A stretch of DNA of 64,000 nt from assembly GCF_040438645.1 (NCBI RefSeq), contig NZ_CP159253.1, positions 2,728,001-2,792,000 of the forward strand, written 5' to 3'. This DNA is from Mesorhizobium sp. WSM2240. Its GTDB lineage: Bacteria; Pseudomonadota; Alphaproteobacteria; Rhizobiales; Rhizobiaceae. The notes under the pieces are model-generated. The model had not been told where the DNA came from, ran no database searches, and was given only the letters and a program-made list of their open reading frames with translations. The first letter of the stretch is position 1. Each line of letters starts with the position of its first letter. Position numbers and translations under genes: made by a program. This document shows positions 10,064 to 21,652 of this stretch, piece by piece.

Positions 10064-11106
10064 CAGGCCATTCCCGTCAGTTTCAGGAACGCCGCCGTGA
10101 TCACGACCATGGCGAGCGAGATCGGCAGGAAGACCTTCCAGCCGAGCCGCATCAACTGGTCGTAGCGATAGCGCGGCACGAAAGCCTTCACCATGGCGAA
10201 CATGAAGAACATCATGGTGACCTTGAGCACGAACCAGACGACGCCCGGCACCCACGTAAATGGCGCGAAGTCGAAGGGCGGCAACCATCCGCCGAGGAAC
10301 AGGATGGTGGTGAGCGCGCACATCAGGACGATTGCGACATATTCGCCGAGGAAGAACAGCAGGAACGGCGTCGACGAATATTCGATCATGTGGCCGGCGA
10401 CGAGTTCCGATTCGGCCTCGACCAGGTCGAAGGGCGGGCGGTTCGTCTCGGCCAGCGCCGAGATGAAGAAGATGATGAACATCGGAAACAGCGCCAGCCA
10501 GTGCCAGTCGAGGAAGCTGTTCGGCAGCCCGAGCCGCGTGCCGATGCCGTCGCTCTGCGATAGCACAATGTCGGTTAGGTTCAGCGAACCGACGGCGAGC
10601 AGCACGGTGACGATGACGAAGCCGATCGACACCTCGTAGGAGACCATCTGCGCGGCCGAGCGCAATGCGCCGAGGAACGGATATTTCGAGTTGGAAGCCC
10701 AACCGCCCATGATGACGCCATAGACTTCCAGCGAGGAGATGGCGAACACGTAGAGGATGCCGACATTGATGTTGGCGACCGCCCAGCCTTCGCTGACCGG
10801 GATAACCGCCCAGGCGGCGAGCGCTAGCACCGCCGAAATCACCGGCGCGAGCAGGAACACGCCCTTGTTGGCGCCGGACGGTATTACCGGCTCCTTGAAC
10901 ACGAACTTCAGCAGATCCGCGAAGGATTGCAGCAGGCCCCATGGACCGACGACGTTGGGGCCGCGCCGCAACTGCACCGCCGCCCACACCTTGCGGTCGG
11001 CATAGAGCAGATAGGCGACGAATATCAAAAGGATGACGATCAGCGCCACCGATTGAAGCAGGATGATCAGGCCGGGCCAGACGTAGAAAGAGAAAAAGGA
11101 TTCCAT
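10063..11106 (-). CDS. nuoH: NADH-quinone oxidoreductase subunit H
   Basis: A 347-residue membrane subunit (ND1 homologue) linking the quinone chamber to the pumping arm, with about eight helices. Conserved features are [26 protein letters not shown], the acidic loop [20 protein letters not shown] (helix 5-6 quinone-channel loop) and [16 protein letters not shown]. The ATG at 11106 gives the usual start; the frame is open to 11160 but overlaps nuoG there. It begins 8 bases after the nuoG stop. Confidence 0.97.
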   Translation of the reverse strand: MESFFSFYVWPGLIILLQSVALIVILLIFVAYLLYADRKVWAAVQLRRGPNVVGPWGLLQSFADLLKFVFKEPVIPSGANKGVFLLAPVISAVLALAAWAVIPVSEGWAVANINVGILYVFAISSLEVYGVIMGGWASNSKYPFLGALRSAAQMVSYEVSIGFVIVTVLLAVGSLNLTDIVLSQSDGIGTRLGLPNSFLDWHWLALFPMFIIFFISALAETNRPPFDLVEAESELVAGHMIEYSSTPFLLFFLGEYVAIVLMCALTTILFLGGWLPPFDFAPFTWVPGVVWFVLKVTMMFFMFAMVKAFVPRYRYDQLMRLGWKVFLPISLAMVVITAAFLKLTGMA

Positions 11107-11114
11107 AACCGCCC

Positions 11115-13196
11115 CTACTCGGCCGCCTGTTTGAAGCCGCCCTTCGCCAGGGCCGAGCATTCGGCCATGACTGCGGAGGCCCGCGCGATCGGGTTCGTCA
11201 GATAGAAGTCTTTGACCGGCGACGCAAATGCGCCCTTGGCAAGCGGCCCGGCGTTCTGCGCCGCGCGCTGAATATCGGCCGGATCGCCCGCGGCGATCTC
11301 ATCGATTTCGGCCAGATGCGGATAGTCGGCGGTGAGTTTCGCGCGCAATTGCGGCAGCGAATCGAAAGGCAGCCTGTGGCCAAGAACGTCCGAAAGCGCC
11401 CGCAGGATCGCCCAGTCCTCCCTGGCCTCGCCCGGCGCGAAGCCGGCGCGGTTCGTCTGCTGCACGCGGCCCTCGGTGTTGACATAAGTGCCGGATTTTT
11501 CGGTGTAGGCTGCGCCCGGCAGGATGACGTTGGCGCGGTGTGCGCCGGCGTCGCCATGCGTGCCGACATAGACGACGAACGCCCCGCCCGTGCCGGTCAT
11601 GTCGATCTCGTCGGCGCCGAGCAGGAACAGCACTTCCATGGCCGAAATCATTTCAGCGGCACTCTTGCCGCCCTCGCCTGGCACGAAGCCGATGTCGAGG
11701 CCGCCGACCCGCGCAGCCGCGGTGTGCAGCACGGCAAAGCCGTTCCATTCGGCGCTGACAGCATCGACGGCGAGCGCAAGCTTGGCAGCCAGCCCGAGCA
11801 CGGCCGCGCCATCGGTGCGCGCCAATGCGCCCTGCCCGACAATGATCAGCGGCCGCTTGGCATTCTTCAGCACCGAGAAGAACTTGCCCTTGCCGGTCGC
11901 CAATTCGTTCAGCGATTCGGAACCGGCCCCTAGCATCTCGTAGTCGTAGCGGAGATCGCCGACCTCGCCGATAGCACCGACTGGCAGATTGCCGATCTTC
12001 CAGCGCTTCCTGATCCGCGTATTGAGCACTGACGCCTCGAAGCGCGGATTGGCGCCGATGATCAGCACCGCATCCGCCTGCTCGATGCCTTCGATGGTGG
12101 GGTTGAAGATATAGCTGGCGCGGCCGAGCGCCGGATTGAGCATCGCGCCGTCCTGCCGGCAGTCGATGTTCGGGGAGGCGAGCGACTGCATCAGCAGTTT
12201 CAGCGCATACATCTCCTCGACGGCGGCCAAGTCTCCCGCGATCGCGCCGATCTTGTCGCCCGAGCTTTTCGCCACCGCGTCCTCGATCGCAGTGAAGGCT
12301 TCGCTCCAGGTCGCGGCGGTCAGCTTGCCGTCGCGCCGCACATAAGGCCGGTCGAGGCGCTGGGTCCTGAGGCCGTCCCAGATGAAGCGCGTCTTGTCGG
12401 AGATCCACTCCTCGTTCACCTGCTCGTTGATGCGCGGCATGATGCGCATCACCTCGCGGCCGCGCGAATCGACGCGGATCGCCGAGCCGACGGCGTCCAT
12501 GACATCGATCGATTCGGTCTTGGTCAGTTCCCACGGCCGCGCCTGGAAAGCATAGGGCTTGGAGGTCAGCGCGCCGACCGGGCAGAGATCGATGACGTTG
12601 CCCTGAAGCTCGGATGTCATCGCCTGCTCGAGATAGGTGGTGATCTCGGCGTCCTCGCCACGGCCAATCAGGCCGAGTTCGGAAATCCCGGCGACTTCCG
12701 TAGTGAAGCGGACGCACCGCGTGCAGTGAATGCAGCGGTTCATGATCGTCTTGACCAGCGGGCCGATATATTTGTCTTCGACCGCGCGCTTGTTTTCCTG
12801 GTAGCGCGAGGAATCGACGCCGAACGCCATCGCCTGGTCCTGCAGGTCGCACTCGCCGCCCTGGTCGCAGATCGGGCAGTCGAGCGGATGGTTGATCAGC
12901 AGGAATTCCATCACGCCTTCGCGGGCCTTCTTGACCATCGGCGTGTTGGTGAAGATTTCCGGTGTCTCGCCGTTCGGGCCGGGACGCAGATCGCGCACGC
13001 CCATGGCGCAGGAGGCCGCCGGCTTGGGCGGCCCGCCCTTCACCTCGATCAGGCACATGCGGCAATTGCCGGCGATCGACAGGCGCTCGTGGAAGCAGAA
13101 GCGCGGCACTTCCGCGCCCGCCTCTTCCGCCGCCTGCAGCAGCGTGTAGTGATCGGGAACCTCGATCTCCGTGCCGTCGACTTTCAGCTTCGCCAT
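11115..13196 (-). CDS. nuoG: NADH-quinone oxidoreductase subunit G
   Basis: A 693-residue iron-sulfur subunit of the peripheral arm. The N-terminal ferredoxin-like domain carries the 2Fe-2S cysteines around [15 protein letters not shown] and AASC. It is followed by the His-Cys3 cluster region and [14 protein letters not shown] with a 4Fe-4S site, then [10 protein letters not shown]. The rest is a molybdopterin-oxidoreductase-like domain without molybdenum. The ATG at 13196 ([15 protein letters not shown]) is the family start. The frame is open a further 8 codons upstream without support. Confidence 0.97.
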   Translation of the reverse strand: MAKLKVDGTEIEVPDHYTLLQAAEEAGAEVPRFCFHERLSIAGNCRMCLIEVKGGPPKPAASCAMGVRDLRPGPNGETPEIFTNTPMVKKAREGVMEFLLINHPLDCPICDQGGECDLQDQAMAFGVDSSRYQENKRAVEDKYIGPLVKTIMNRCIHCTRCVRFTTEVAGISELGLIGRGEDAEITTYLEQAMTSELQGNVIDLCPVGALTSKPYAFQARPWELTKTESIDVMDAVGSAIRVDSRGREVMRIMPRINEQVNEEWISDKTRFIWDGLRTQRLDRPYVRRDGKLTAATWSEAFTAIEDAVAKSSGDKIGAIAGDLAAVEEMYALKLLMQSLASPNIDCRQDGAMLNPALGRASYIFNPTIEGIEQADAVLIIGANPRFEASVLNTRIRKRWKIGNLPVGAIGEVGDLRYDYEMLGAGSESLNELATGKGKFFSVLKNAKRPLIIVGQGALARTDGAAVLGLAAKLALAVDAVSAEWNGFAVLHTAAARVGGLDIGFVPGEGGKSAAEMISAMEVLFLLGADEIDMTGTGGAFVVYVGTHGDAGAHRANVILPGAAYTEKSGTYVNTEGRVQQTNRAGFAPGEAREDWAILRALSDVLGHRLPFDSLPQLRAKLTADYPHLAEIDEIAAGDPADIQRAAQNAGPLAKGAFASPVKDFYLTNPIARASAVMAECSALAKGGFKQAAE

Positions 13197-13266
13197 TTCG
13201 TCCCAAACCCTTGCGGCCAAGCCGCATGCTCTGCGCCGGCGCTTGTCAGCGCCGGTCTCAACTCAT

Positions 13267-13986
13267 TCAATGCTTTGTCTTGCCGGCAGCCAGTTTCGCG
13301 GCCTGCCCGATCCAGTCGTCGCGGCCGATGCGGCCCTTGAACGACAGATAGTCGTCGACCCAGGCGATCTCTTCCATGCTCCAGTTCGCGATCTGGCCGT
13401 AGGTCCAGACGCCAAGCCCGTTCAGCACCTGCTCCAGCTTGGGGCCGATGCCCGAGATCAGCTTGAGATCGTCGGGCTCTTCCGGCTTCTCCATCGCCTT
13501 TGGCTGCCGGAAATCTTCCGGCATCAATTCGGCGACTGCTTCGGCCGCCACGCCCTGCCGAATGTCCGCCGCCACCTCGCCGGCCTTGGCTTCGTCGGCA
13601 GGCCCTTGGCTGGCCTCTGTCGTCTCCCTGGCCACAGACCGGGCTTCGTCGATCAGCACCTTGGTTGTGGCCTTTGCGCGAACCACAGGCGCTTTCGGCT
13701 TCTCGACAAAATCGTCAACGTTCGGCGCGAGGTCTTCCAGGATTGGCATCCAGAGGCGCTGCGAGGCTTCGACCGTGCCCGAAACGGCGCCTGCCCACAG
13801 CCCATACGCCTGGCTGGCCAGCCCGAAGCCGAGCGCCGAAAAAGCGGCGGCTCCCGCAAGCGGATGCGCCATCAGATTGACGGCGCCGGCAAAATCCTTC
13901 GGCATGATGACAGCCATGTATTCGTTCATCTTTTCGCGATCCGCGTCCGGACCGGCATGTTCGGGTATGGAAGGTGTCGACATCAT
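13267..13986 (-). CDS. complex I-associated protein with NuoE-tail-like domain
   Basis: A 239-residue protein encoded between nuoF and nuoG on the same strand. The N-terminal half has hydrophobic stretches (LAGAAAFSALGFGLASQAYG) and an EASQRLW segment reminiscent of phasin-type helices. The middle is Ala/Glu-rich. Residues about 174-236 form an SGIGPKLEQVLNGLG helix-hairpin-helix-like domain. That domain is about 60% identical (38 of 63 by eye) to the C-terminal tail of NuoE in this operon. The start has two consecutive ATGs with GGAG 4 bases ahead. It could be an accessory or assembly factor; the role is inferred only from location and the shared domain. Confidence 0.85.
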   Translation of the reverse strand: MMSTPSIPEHAGPDADREKMNEYMAVIMPKDFAGAVNLMAHPLAGAAAFSALGFGLASQAYGLWAGAVSGTVEASQRLWMPILEDLAPNVDDFVEKPKAPVVRAKATTKVLIDEARSVARETTEASQGPADEAKAGEVAADIRQGVAAEAVAELMPEDFRQPKAMEKPEEPDDLKLISGIGPKLEQVLNGLGVWTYGQIANWSMEEIAWVDDYLSFKGRIGRDDWIGQAAKLAAGKTKH

Positions 13987-14069
13987 TGGGCTCCTTCGCC
14001 GTTCTTCCGTTCGTCCCGTCCTTGGTGCTTCTTGATCGGACCTTCGGCCCGCACTTTCTGAATCTCGCT

Positions 14070-15374
<1,305 letters not shown>

Positions 15375-15385
15375 TTTGCGACCCC

Positions 15386-16672
15386 TCAGACCGGCTTCTT
15401 GCCGAAGACGCGGATGTATTCGGCGACGCCGCCCTTGGCCAGCGCCTTGGCCTGCTTGACCCAGTCGTCGCGTTCGATGCGGCCCTTGAAATTCAGGTAG
15501 CCGTCGATCCATTCGCGCTCGGCCTTCTTCCAGGCCGCGATCTGGCCGAACGTGTAGATGCCGAGCGAATGCAAGGTGGCTTCGATCCTGGGTCCAACGC
15601 CGGAAATCAGCTTGAGATCGTCGACCGCTGCCGGTTTTTCGATGCCCGCCGGCCGGTTCTTGTCGTCGAGCGAGGGTTTCGACGTTCGCCCGCGAACTGG
15701 CGCTGCATCGACTTCCTTGCCCGCCGCGCCGGTCGGCTCTCCGTGCAGCAATTCAGGCGACTTGAACGCCGTCGCAGGCCCGGCTTTGGCTATCGGATGC
15801 TTCCGCTGCTTCGTCGCCTTTTCGACCGATTCGGCGGCTTTGTTGGCGGCTACCTGGTTTGGCCTTGGCCCTGTCGCACTGACTGCGACCTCTGCCTTCG
15901 GCCTCGTCTTGACCGGAGATGGCGATTTCACGGTATTGTTGGTTTCGGCAGCATAAGTCTTGGGTTTTGCCGCCTTCGACGGCGGGACCGATACGCTCGC
16001 GGCCTTTTCTTCCTTGGCCGCTGCTTTCGTTTCCTGGTCGCGCGCCGCTTCCAGCACGGCGCTCTCGTCTTTCAGCGTCGTCAGCCCGGAGATCGGCGCG
16101 GAATAGATCCGGCCGTTCTGCGGTCCAGGTCTCACCGAGGAGCCCTTGCCCGCTTCGAACGCGTCGATGATCTCGCCCAGCCTCTCGGGCGTCAGATCCT
16201 CGAACGTATCCTTGAAGATCATCACCATCGGCGCGTTGACGCAGGCGCCGAGGCATTCGACCTCTTCCCAGGAGAGCGTGCCGGCCTGGTTGGTATGAAA
16301 CTGCTCGTGATGGATTTTCGAGCGGCACACATCCATCAGTGCTTCCGAACCGCGCAGCATGCAGGGTGTCGTGCCGCAGACCTGCACATGAGCTCTAGAG
16401 CCCACCGGTTTCAACTGAAACTGCGTGTAGAAGGTCGCGACTTCCAGCGCGCGGATGTAGGGCATGTCGAGCATGTCGGCGACGTGCTCGATGGCCGGCT
16501 TGGTCACCCAGCCTTCCTGTTCCTGCGCGATCATGAGCAGCGGAATTACCGCCGACTGTTCTCGGCCCTTCGGATATTTCTTGAGCCACTGCTTTGCCAC
16601 CGCTGAATTCGCCTTGTTGAAGGCGAAGGCGGCTGGCTGGACGGCTGGCTCTGCGAGACGGCGGACGGACAT
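15386..16672 (-). CDS. nuoE: NADH-quinone oxidoreductase subunit E with long C-terminal extension
   Basis: A 428-residue protein. The first 170 or so residues are the thioredoxin-like NuoE fold with 2Fe-2S (N1a) ligands C99, C104, C140 and C144 in CGTTPC and CLGAC. A low-complexity Ala/Lys/Pro linker (about 195-350) follows, and residues about 350-428 form a helix-hairpin-helix-like domain beginning [16 protein letters not shown]. Many bacterial NuoE proteins end near residue 170, so the extension more than doubles the length; such tails occur in rhizobial NuoE1. The same end domain recurs in the 13267-13986 protein. Its start abuts the nuoD stop with no gap. Confidence 0.95.
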   Translation of the reverse strand: MSVRRLAEPAVQPAAFAFNKANSAVAKQWLKKYPKGREQSAVIPLLMIAQEQEGWVTKPAIEHVADMLDMPYIRALEVATFYTQFQLKPVGSRAHVQVCGTTPCMLRGSEALMDVCRSKIHHEQFHTNQAGTLSWEEVECLGACVNAPMVMIFKDTFEDLTPERLGEIIDAFEAGKGSSVRPGPQNGRIYSAPISGLTTLKDESAVLEAARDQETKAAAKEEKAASVSVPPSKAAKPKTYAAETNNTVKSPSPVKTRPKAEVAVSATGPRPNQVAANKAAESVEKATKQRKHPIAKAGPATAFKSPELLHGEPTGAAGKEVDAAPVRGRTSKPSLDDKNRPAGIEKPAAVDDLKLISGVGPRIEATLHSLGIYTFGQIAAWKKAEREWIDGYLNFKGRIERDDWVKQAKALAKGGVAEYIRVFGKKPV

Positions 16673-17863
16673 TTATCGATCGACCTCACCAAACACAATG
16701 TCGATTGAGCCGAGAACGGCGGAGACGTCGGCCAGCATGTGGCCGCGGCAGAGGAAATCCATCGCCTGGAGATGCGCGAAACCGGGCGCGCGCAACTTGC
16801 AGCGATAAGGCTTGTTGGTGCCGTCGGAGACGAGATAGACGCCGAACTCGCCCTTCGGCGCCTCGACGGCGGCATAGACTTCGCCGGCCGGCACGCGGTA
16901 GCCTTCGGTGTACAGCTTGAAGTGGTGGATCAGCGCTTCCATCGACCGTTTCATGGCGGCCCGGTTCGGCGGCACGACCTTGCCGTCAAGGTTCGATACC
17001 GGCCCCGCGCCATCCTTGCCGAGCAGCAGGTTGACGCATTGGCGCATGATCTTGGCCGACTGGCGCATCTCCTCCATACGGATGAGATAGCGGTCGTAGC
17101 AGTCGCCGTTCTTGCCGATAGGGATGTCGAATTCCATCTCCGGATAGCATTCGTAAGGCTGCGATTTGCGCAGGTCCCAGGCCGCGCCCGAGCCACGCAC
17201 CATCACGCCGGAAAAGCCCCATGCCCACGCATCGTCCAGCGAAACCACGCCGATATCGACGTTGCGTTGCTTGAAGATGCGGTTCTCCGTCAGAAGCTCA
17301 TCGAGGTTCGTAACCGTCTGCAGGAACGGGTCGATCCATTTGCCGATGTCTTCGACGAGTTTCTGCGGCAGGTCCTGGTGCACGCCGCCCGGACGGAAAT
17401 AGGCCGCGTGCATGCGCGCGCCGGAGGCCCGCTCATAGAACACCATCAGCTTTTCGCGTTCCTCGAAGCCCCACAGCGGCGGCGTCAGCGCGCCGACGTC
17501 CATCGCCTGCGTGGTGACGTTGAGCAGGTGCGACAGGATACGGCCGATCTCGGAATAGAGCACCCGGATGATCTGGCCGCGCCGCGGCACCTCGATGCCG
17601 AGCAGCCGCTCGACAGCCAGCGAAAACGCATGCTCCTGGTTCATCGGCGCGACATAGTCGAGCCGGTCGAAATACGGGATCGCCTGCAAATAGGTCTTCG
17701 CTTCGATCAGCTTTTCAGTGCCGCGATGCAGCAAGCCGATGTGCGGATCGACGCGTTCGACGACTTCGCCGTCCAGCTCCAGCACCAGGCGCAAAACGCC
17801 ATGTGCCGCCGGATGTTGCGGACCGAAGTTGATGTTGAAGTTGCGGACGTTCGTTTCAGCCAT
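16673..17863 (-). CDS. nuoD: NADH-quinone oxidoreductase subunit D
   Basis: A 49-kDa-type subunit that lines the quinone site together with NuoB; homologous to the large subunit of NiFe hydrogenases. Conserved stretches are [15 protein letters not shown] (quinone-site His), [12 protein letters not shown] and [16 protein letters not shown]. The ATG at 17863 gives 396 residues, the usual rhizobial length and N-terminus ([16 protein letters not shown]). A GTG at 17875 would add four residues and overlap the nuoC stop in a GTGA, so it is a real alternative. Confidence 0.96.
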   Translation of the reverse strand: MAETNVRNFNINFGPQHPAAHGVLRLVLELDGEVVERVDPHIGLLHRGTEKLIEAKTYLQAIPYFDRLDYVAPMNQEHAFSLAVERLLGIEVPRRGQIIRVLYSEIGRILSHLLNVTTQAMDVGALTPPLWGFEEREKLMVFYERASGARMHAAYFRPGGVHQDLPQKLVEDIGKWIDPFLQTVTNLDELLTENRIFKQRNVDIGVVSLDDAWAWGFSGVMVRGSGAAWDLRKSQPYECYPEMEFDIPIGKNGDCYDRYLIRMEEMRQSAKIMRQCVNLLLGKDGAGPVSNLDGKVVPPNRAAMKRSMEALIHHFKLYTEGYRVPAGEVYAAVEAPKGEFGVYLVSDGTNKPYRCKLRAPGFAHLQAMDFLCRGHMLADVSAVLGSIDIVFGEVDR

Positions 17864-17871
17864 GGGCGCGT

Positions 17872-18474
17872 TCACTGCTTCGCTTTTTCATCGCCCGGCA
17901 GCACGTAGTCCGTACCTTCCCATGGCGACAAAAAGTCAAAGTTTCTAAACTCTTGTCTCAGTTCTACCGGCTCATAGACGACGCGCTTGACCTCGTCGTC
18001 GTAGCGAACCTGGACGAACCCGGTCAGCGGGAAATCCTTGCGCAACGGATAACCCTCGAAGCCGTAGTCGGTGAGGATGCGGCGCAAATCCGGGTGACCG
18101 GAGAACAGAATGCCGTAGAGGTCATAGGCTTCGCGTTCGAACCAATCCGCGCCGGGAAACACTTCTGTGACCGAAGGCACCAGCGTGTCCTCGTCGGCCA
18201 TGACCTTGATGCGGATGCGCTGGTTCTGGCGCGGCGACAGCAGGTGATAGACCACGTCGAAGCGCATTGGCCGCGCCGGATAATCGACGCCGCAAATGTC
18301 GATGATCGAGACGAACTGGCACTGCACGTCCCGGCGCAGGAAATTCAGCACCGCGACGATGTCGGCCGCCTCGACCGAAAGCGTGAGTTCGCCGTAAGCG
18401 ACTACGGCGTCGCCGACTTGGCCGTCCAGTTTTTCGCGGATATAGGCCGCGAGGTCGTTGAGAGCTTCACTCAT
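17872..18474 (-). CDS. nuoC: NADH-quinone oxidoreductase subunit C
   Basis: A 200-residue 30-kDa-type subunit of the peripheral arm; it has no cofactor and stabilises the NuoD/NuoB interface. Signature segments are [45 protein letters not shown] split around the conserved WxERExxDxxG core. It is separate from nuoD here, unlike the enterobacterial nuoCD fusion. It starts 6 bases after the nuoB stop. Confidence 0.97.
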   Translation of the reverse strand: MSEALNDLAAYIREKLDGQVGDAVVAYGELTLSVEAADIVAVLNFLRRDVQCQFVSIIDICGVDYPARPMRFDVVYHLLSPRQNQRIRIKVMADEDTLVPSVTEVFPGADWFEREAYDLYGILFSGHPDLRRILTDYGFEGYPLRKDFPLTGFVQVRYDDEVKRVVYEPVELRQEFRNFDFLSPWEGTDYVLPGDEKAKQ

Positions 18475-18480
18475 CTCTGC

Positions 18481-19059
18481 TCACCGCTCGATCGTGCCGG
18501 TGCGGCGGATCTTCTTCTGCAGAAGAAGGATGCCGTAGAGAAGCGCCTCGGCAGTGGGCGGGCAGCCGGGGACATAGATGTCGACCGGCACGACGCGGTC
18601 GCAGCCGCGCACCACCGAATAGGAATAATGATAATAGCCGCCGCCATTGGCGCAGGAGCCCATCGAGATGACGTAGCGCGGCTCAGGCATCTGGTCATAG
18701 ACCTTGCGCAGCGCGGGAGCCATCTTGTTGGTCAGCGTGCCGGCGACGATCATGACGTCCGACTGGCGCGGCGAGGCGCGCGGCGCGATGCCGAAGCGCT
18801 CGGCGTCGTAGCGCGGCATCGAGATATGCATCATCTCGACGGCGCAGCATGCGAGGCCGAACGTCATCCACATCAGCGAGCCGGTGCGGGCCCAGGTGAT
18901 CAGCGCTTCCGACGAGGTGACGAGAAATCCCTTGTCGGACAGCTCATTGTTGAGATCGCCGAAAAACGCATCATCGGACCCGACGGGCTTTCCCGTATTC
19001 GGGTCGATGATGCCTTTCGGCTTGGGCGCGACCAGCGTGGAGGTATCGTTCAATTCCAT
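18481..19059 (-). CDS. nuoB: NADH-quinone oxidoreductase subunit B
   Basis: A 192-residue subunit carrying cluster N2, which passes electrons to quinone. The tandem-cysteine motif [10 protein letters not shown] is followed by [11 protein letters not shown] and [14 protein letters not shown], together the four ligands. The start at 19059 overlaps the end of nuoA by 10 bases, and a purine-rich site (GCGCTGGA) precedes it. Length is normal. Confidence 0.97.
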   Translation of the reverse strand: MELNDTSTLVAPKPKGIIDPNTGKPVGSDDAFFGDLNNELSDKGFLVTSSEALITWARTGSLMWMTFGLACCAVEMMHISMPRYDAERFGIAPRASPRQSDVMIVAGTLTNKMAPALRKVYDQMPEPRYVISMGSCANGGGYYHYSYSVVRGCDRVVPVDIYVPGCPPTAEALLYGILLLQKKIRRTGTIER

Positions 19060-19415
19060 TCCAGCGCCCCTTTCTTCCACTCATAGACAAAGCCGATGGT
19101 CAGCACGGCCAGGAACACCATCATCGACCAGAAGCCCAGCATGCCGATTTCGCCGAACGAGACCGCCCAAGGAAACAGGAACGCGACTTCGAGATCGAAA
19201 ATGATGAACAGGATGGAAACCAGGTAGAAGCGGACATCGAATTTCATGCGCGCATCATCGAAGGAGTTGAAGCCGCATTCGTAAGCCGAGAGTTTTTCCG
19301 GGTCGGGGTTGCGGTAGGCCACCAGGAACGGCGCCGCAACCAGCGCCAGCGCCACGGCCAGGGCAACGCCGATGAATATGACGATAGGAAGGTATGAACC
19401 TAGAAGCGCGCTCAT
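19050..19415 (-). CDS. nuoA: NADH-quinone oxidoreductase subunit A
   Basis: A 121-residue three-helix membrane subunit (ND3 homologue) and first gene of the operon. The quinone-site loop is visible as [25 protein letters not shown], split around the conserved YECG cysteine that reports active/deactive state, and [13 protein letters not shown] follows in helix 2. The ATG at 19415 is the family start ([14 protein letters not shown]). The operon promoter should lie in 19416-19756. Confidence 0.97.
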   Translation of the reverse strand: MSALLGSYLPIVIFIGVALAVALALVAAPFLVAYRNPDPEKLSAYECGFNSFDDARMKFDVRFYLVSILFIIFDLEVAFLFPWAVSFGEIGMLGFWSMMVFLAVLTIGFVYEWKKGALEWN

Positions 19416-19756
19416 GCTCCGACTTTCCGTTCGCGGCCGACCGACCTGACCATAGCACTGAATCAAACCGCCAAACCGCGACAGATTGCCGACTTAGGCG
19501 GGCGCTGAGAACCATGCTGCAATGCGGCGAGCGTTAGCGCAGGCAATCCCGCGAAGCAAGCCAAACATTGGGCGGCATGCGGCGACTTTTTGCACGAAAG
19601 CAGACCGATCGGCTCCCTGGCTCGCCTGGCCTTTCAGATAGTCATGTCGTGGCAGGAGACAATGACGTTGCGTCCGTTTCGCAGCTAAAACGAGTGGACG
19701 TGCGGACGGGCAACCGTTCAAATGCCGGGCCTTTCGCCTCAATCCGGATCAGGAAC
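19416..19756. other. divergent intergenic region, nuoA / ycaQ-like gene
   Basis: A 341-base gap between nuoA (minus) and the glycosylase gene (plus). It must carry the nuo operon promoter on the minus strand and a promoter for the plus-strand gene. I could not pick -35/-10 pairs with acceptable spacing by eye. Open frames extend through it on both strands but are not conserved-looking. No hairpin or RNA gene was seen. Confidence 0.5.
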
Positions 19757-20959
19757 ATGAAGGAAACCATTTCGCGCGCCATGGCGCGGCGCATCGCGCT
19801 TGCCGCGCAGGGCTTTGCCGACAGCAGGCCCGCTGGCGCAATTGCCCGGCGGCATCTCGCTAAAGTGATTGGCCGCACTGGCCTGTTGCAGATCGATTCC
19901 GTCAGCGTCGTGGTCCGCGCGCATTATATGCCGCTGTTTTCGCGGCTCGGACCATATGACCGCGAGCTGCTCGACGGGGCGGCGGCGGGCAAGAAGAAGC
20001 GGATGCTGTTCGAATACTGGGCCCATGAGGCGTCTCTCCTCCCGGTCGAAACCTGGCCGCTGATGCGCTGGCGCATGGACCGCGCGGCCAGCAACGAGGG
20101 CATTTACGGCCGCCTCGCTGAATTCGGCCGCGAGCGCGCCGATCTGATCGAGGCAACCTACCGTAAAGTGGCCGCGGACGGCCCGGTCGCCGCATCCGAC
20201 ATTGACGGCGCGAAAGGCTCCGGCGGCTGGTGGGGCTGGAGCGACGAAAAACACGCCTTCGAATGGCTGTTCTGGGCCGGCCGCATCACCACCGCGTCGC
20301 GCCGCGGCTTTGAACGGCTCTACGACTTGCCGGAGCGCGTGCTGCCGGCCTCGATCGTCGATGCGCCCGCGCCCGCACCCGCCGATGCCCATCGCGAATT
20401 GCTGCGCATTTCGGCCAGGGCCCTGGGCATCGCCACTGTCGGAGATCTACGCGATTATTTCAGGCTTTCGCCCACAGACGTGAAGGACCGCATCCCGGAG
20501 CTGGTCGAATCAGGCGATTTGCTGCCGGTCAGCGTCAAAGGCTGGAAGCAGCAGGCATTTCTCCATACCGACGCCCGCATTCCGCGCAAGGTCGCCGCGC
20601 GCGCTTTGCTTGCGCCCTTCGATCCTCTGGTGTTCGAACGCTCACGCGCGGAGCGGCTGTTCGATTTCCACTACCGCATCGAGATCTACACGCCCGCCGA
20701 AAAGCGCCGGTTCGGCTATTACGTCCTGCCGTTCCTGCTCGGCGACACGATTGTCGCCCGCGTTGACCTCAAGGCCGACCGGCCGGCCGGCGTTTTGCGC
20801 ATGCTCGCCGCCTATGCCGAGCCCGGCGCTCCGCCGCAGACGGCAATCGAACTCGCCGAGGAACTGCGCCTGATGATGGCTTGGCTCGGGCTCGAGCGCA
20901 TCGAGATCGTGCCTTCGGGCGATCTCGGACCGGCGCTGGCCGACATTTTCATGTCGTAA
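19757..20959 (+). CDS. YcaQ/AlkZ-like winged-helix DNA glycosylase
   Basis: A 400-residue protein of the HTH_42 (DUF1006) family, whose members AlkZ and E. coli YcaQ excise alkylated or crosslinked bases. The catalytic QxD motif is present as LLQIDSV with Q45 and D47, followed by the usual RAHYMPLFSRLGPYD and FEYWAHEASLLP. The C-terminal part (FDPLVFERSRAERLFDF, FGYYVLPFLLGD) is also typical. The ATG at 19757 is chosen because AGGA lies 6 bases ahead and the family N-terminus follows; the frame is open from 19568. It is monocistronic and divergent from nuoA. Substrate specificity is inferred from family. Confidence 0.88.
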   Translation: MKETISRAMARRIALAAQGFADSRPAGAIARRHLAKVIGRTGLLQIDSVSVVVRAHYMPLFSRLGPYDRELLDGAAAGKKKRMLFEYWAHEASLLPVETWPLMRWRMDRAASNEGIYGRLAEFGRERADLIEATYRKVAADGPVAASDIDGAKGSGGWWGWSDEKHAFEWLFWAGRITTASRRGFERLYDLPERVLPASIVDAPAPAPADAHRELLRISARALGIATVGDLRDYFRLSPTDVKDRIPELVESGDLLPVSVKGWKQQAFLHTDARIPRKVAARALLAPFDPLVFERSRAERLFDFHYRIEIYTPAEKRRFGYYVLPFLLGDTIVARVDLKADRPAGVLRMLAAYAEPGAPPQTAIELAEELRLMMAWLGLERIEIVPSGDLGPALADIFMS

Positions 20960-21002
20960 CGCCGCGTTGACAGCACCGAGCCCGGACGCCTAAATTCGCG
21001 GC

Positions 21003-21178
21003 CAGACGGTCCTCCTCCCGCAAAGGGGGAGGCTAAGAGGGAATGCGGTGCGGCTTTCAGGCCAACTCCGCAGCTGTCCCCGCAACTGTAAGCGAAGAGC
21101 CGAAGGCCGAAAACCACTGGGATTCCCGGGAAGGCGGCCAAGGCGACGACTCGCGAGCCAGGAGACCTGCCGTCCGAC
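21003..21178 (+). promoter_or_regulatory. cobalamin riboswitch
   Basis: A B12-sensing aptamer ahead of the cobalamin operon. The exact consensus B12 box AGCCAGGAGACCTGCC lies at 21156-21171. Upstream are the standard core blocks GGCTAAGAGGGAATGCGGTG (21031-21050) and CAGCTGTCCCCGCAACTGTA (21071-21090). The distal CCACTGGGATTCCCGGGAAGGCGG supplies further paired elements. The aptamer ends about 40 bases before the AAGGAG of the first gene, so shut-off by ribosome-site masking or early termination is likely; which is not visible. Confidence 0.95.
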
Positions 21179-21211
21179 GAAATATCCGACCGCCTGGCGG
21201 GTGTCCCGGGC

Positions 21212-21229
21212 AAGGAGCATGATGACTTG
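21212..21229 (+). promoter_or_regulatory. ribosome binding site fixing a TTG start
   Basis: AAGGAG lies at 21212-21217. The nearest ATGs (21219, 21222) share a frame that closes after one or two further codons at a TGA (21228-21230). The long frame can only begin at the TTG at 21227, 9 bases from the site. The tiny frame overlaps the TTG and could influence its use. Confidence 0.7.
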
Positions 21230-21652
21230 AAAGCCGACGGCATTTTTCCGCAACAGGACGGGGACGCAGGCGATGACGGCCATGCCGGCGTCACGGTCGT
21301 CGTCTGCTCGTCCTGCCGCGACGAGACCGGCTCCGATGCCCGCCCGCGCGCCGGCGAAGTTTTGGGCGACGCGACGCGGCTCGCCGCAGAGAACAGCAAT
21401 ATCGGTGTCAGGCAGGTAGAATGCCTCGGCAACTGCAAGCGGCGGCTCTCCGCCGCCATTTTGCGCGATGGGTCCTGGAGCTACGTCTTCGGCGACCTGA
21501 CCGCCGATAGCGCTCCAGACCTGATAACCGGCGCAAAGCTCTTCGCCACCTCGGCAGACGGCCTCCTGCCATGGCGCGGCCGTCCCGACAGCCTCAAGCG
21601 CGGCCTCGTCGCGCGCATTCCTCCCCTCGACCTCCTGAAGGACAATTCATGA
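21227..21652 (+). CDS. DUF1636 family putative metal-binding protein
   Basis: A 141-residue protein, first gene after the cobalamin riboswitch. It has the DUF1636 layout: VTVVVCSSCRDE near residue 22-33 and VECLGNCKRRLSAAI near residue 66-80. The cysteine pairs suggest metal or iron-sulfur binding, like a (2Fe-2S) ferredoxin-type fold. It starts with TTG (see the ribosome-site entry) and its stop overlaps the cobW start in ATGA. The constant pairing with cobW and cobN in rhizobia suggests a part in cobalt supply or chelation; that is inference. Confidence 0.85.
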   Translation: MKADGIFPQQDGDAGDDGHAGVTVVVCSSCRDETGSDARPRAGEVLGDATRLAAENSNIGVRQVECLGNCKRRLSAAILRDGSWSYVFGDLTADSAPDLITGAKLFATSADGLLPWRGRPDSLKRGLVARIPPLDLLKDNS

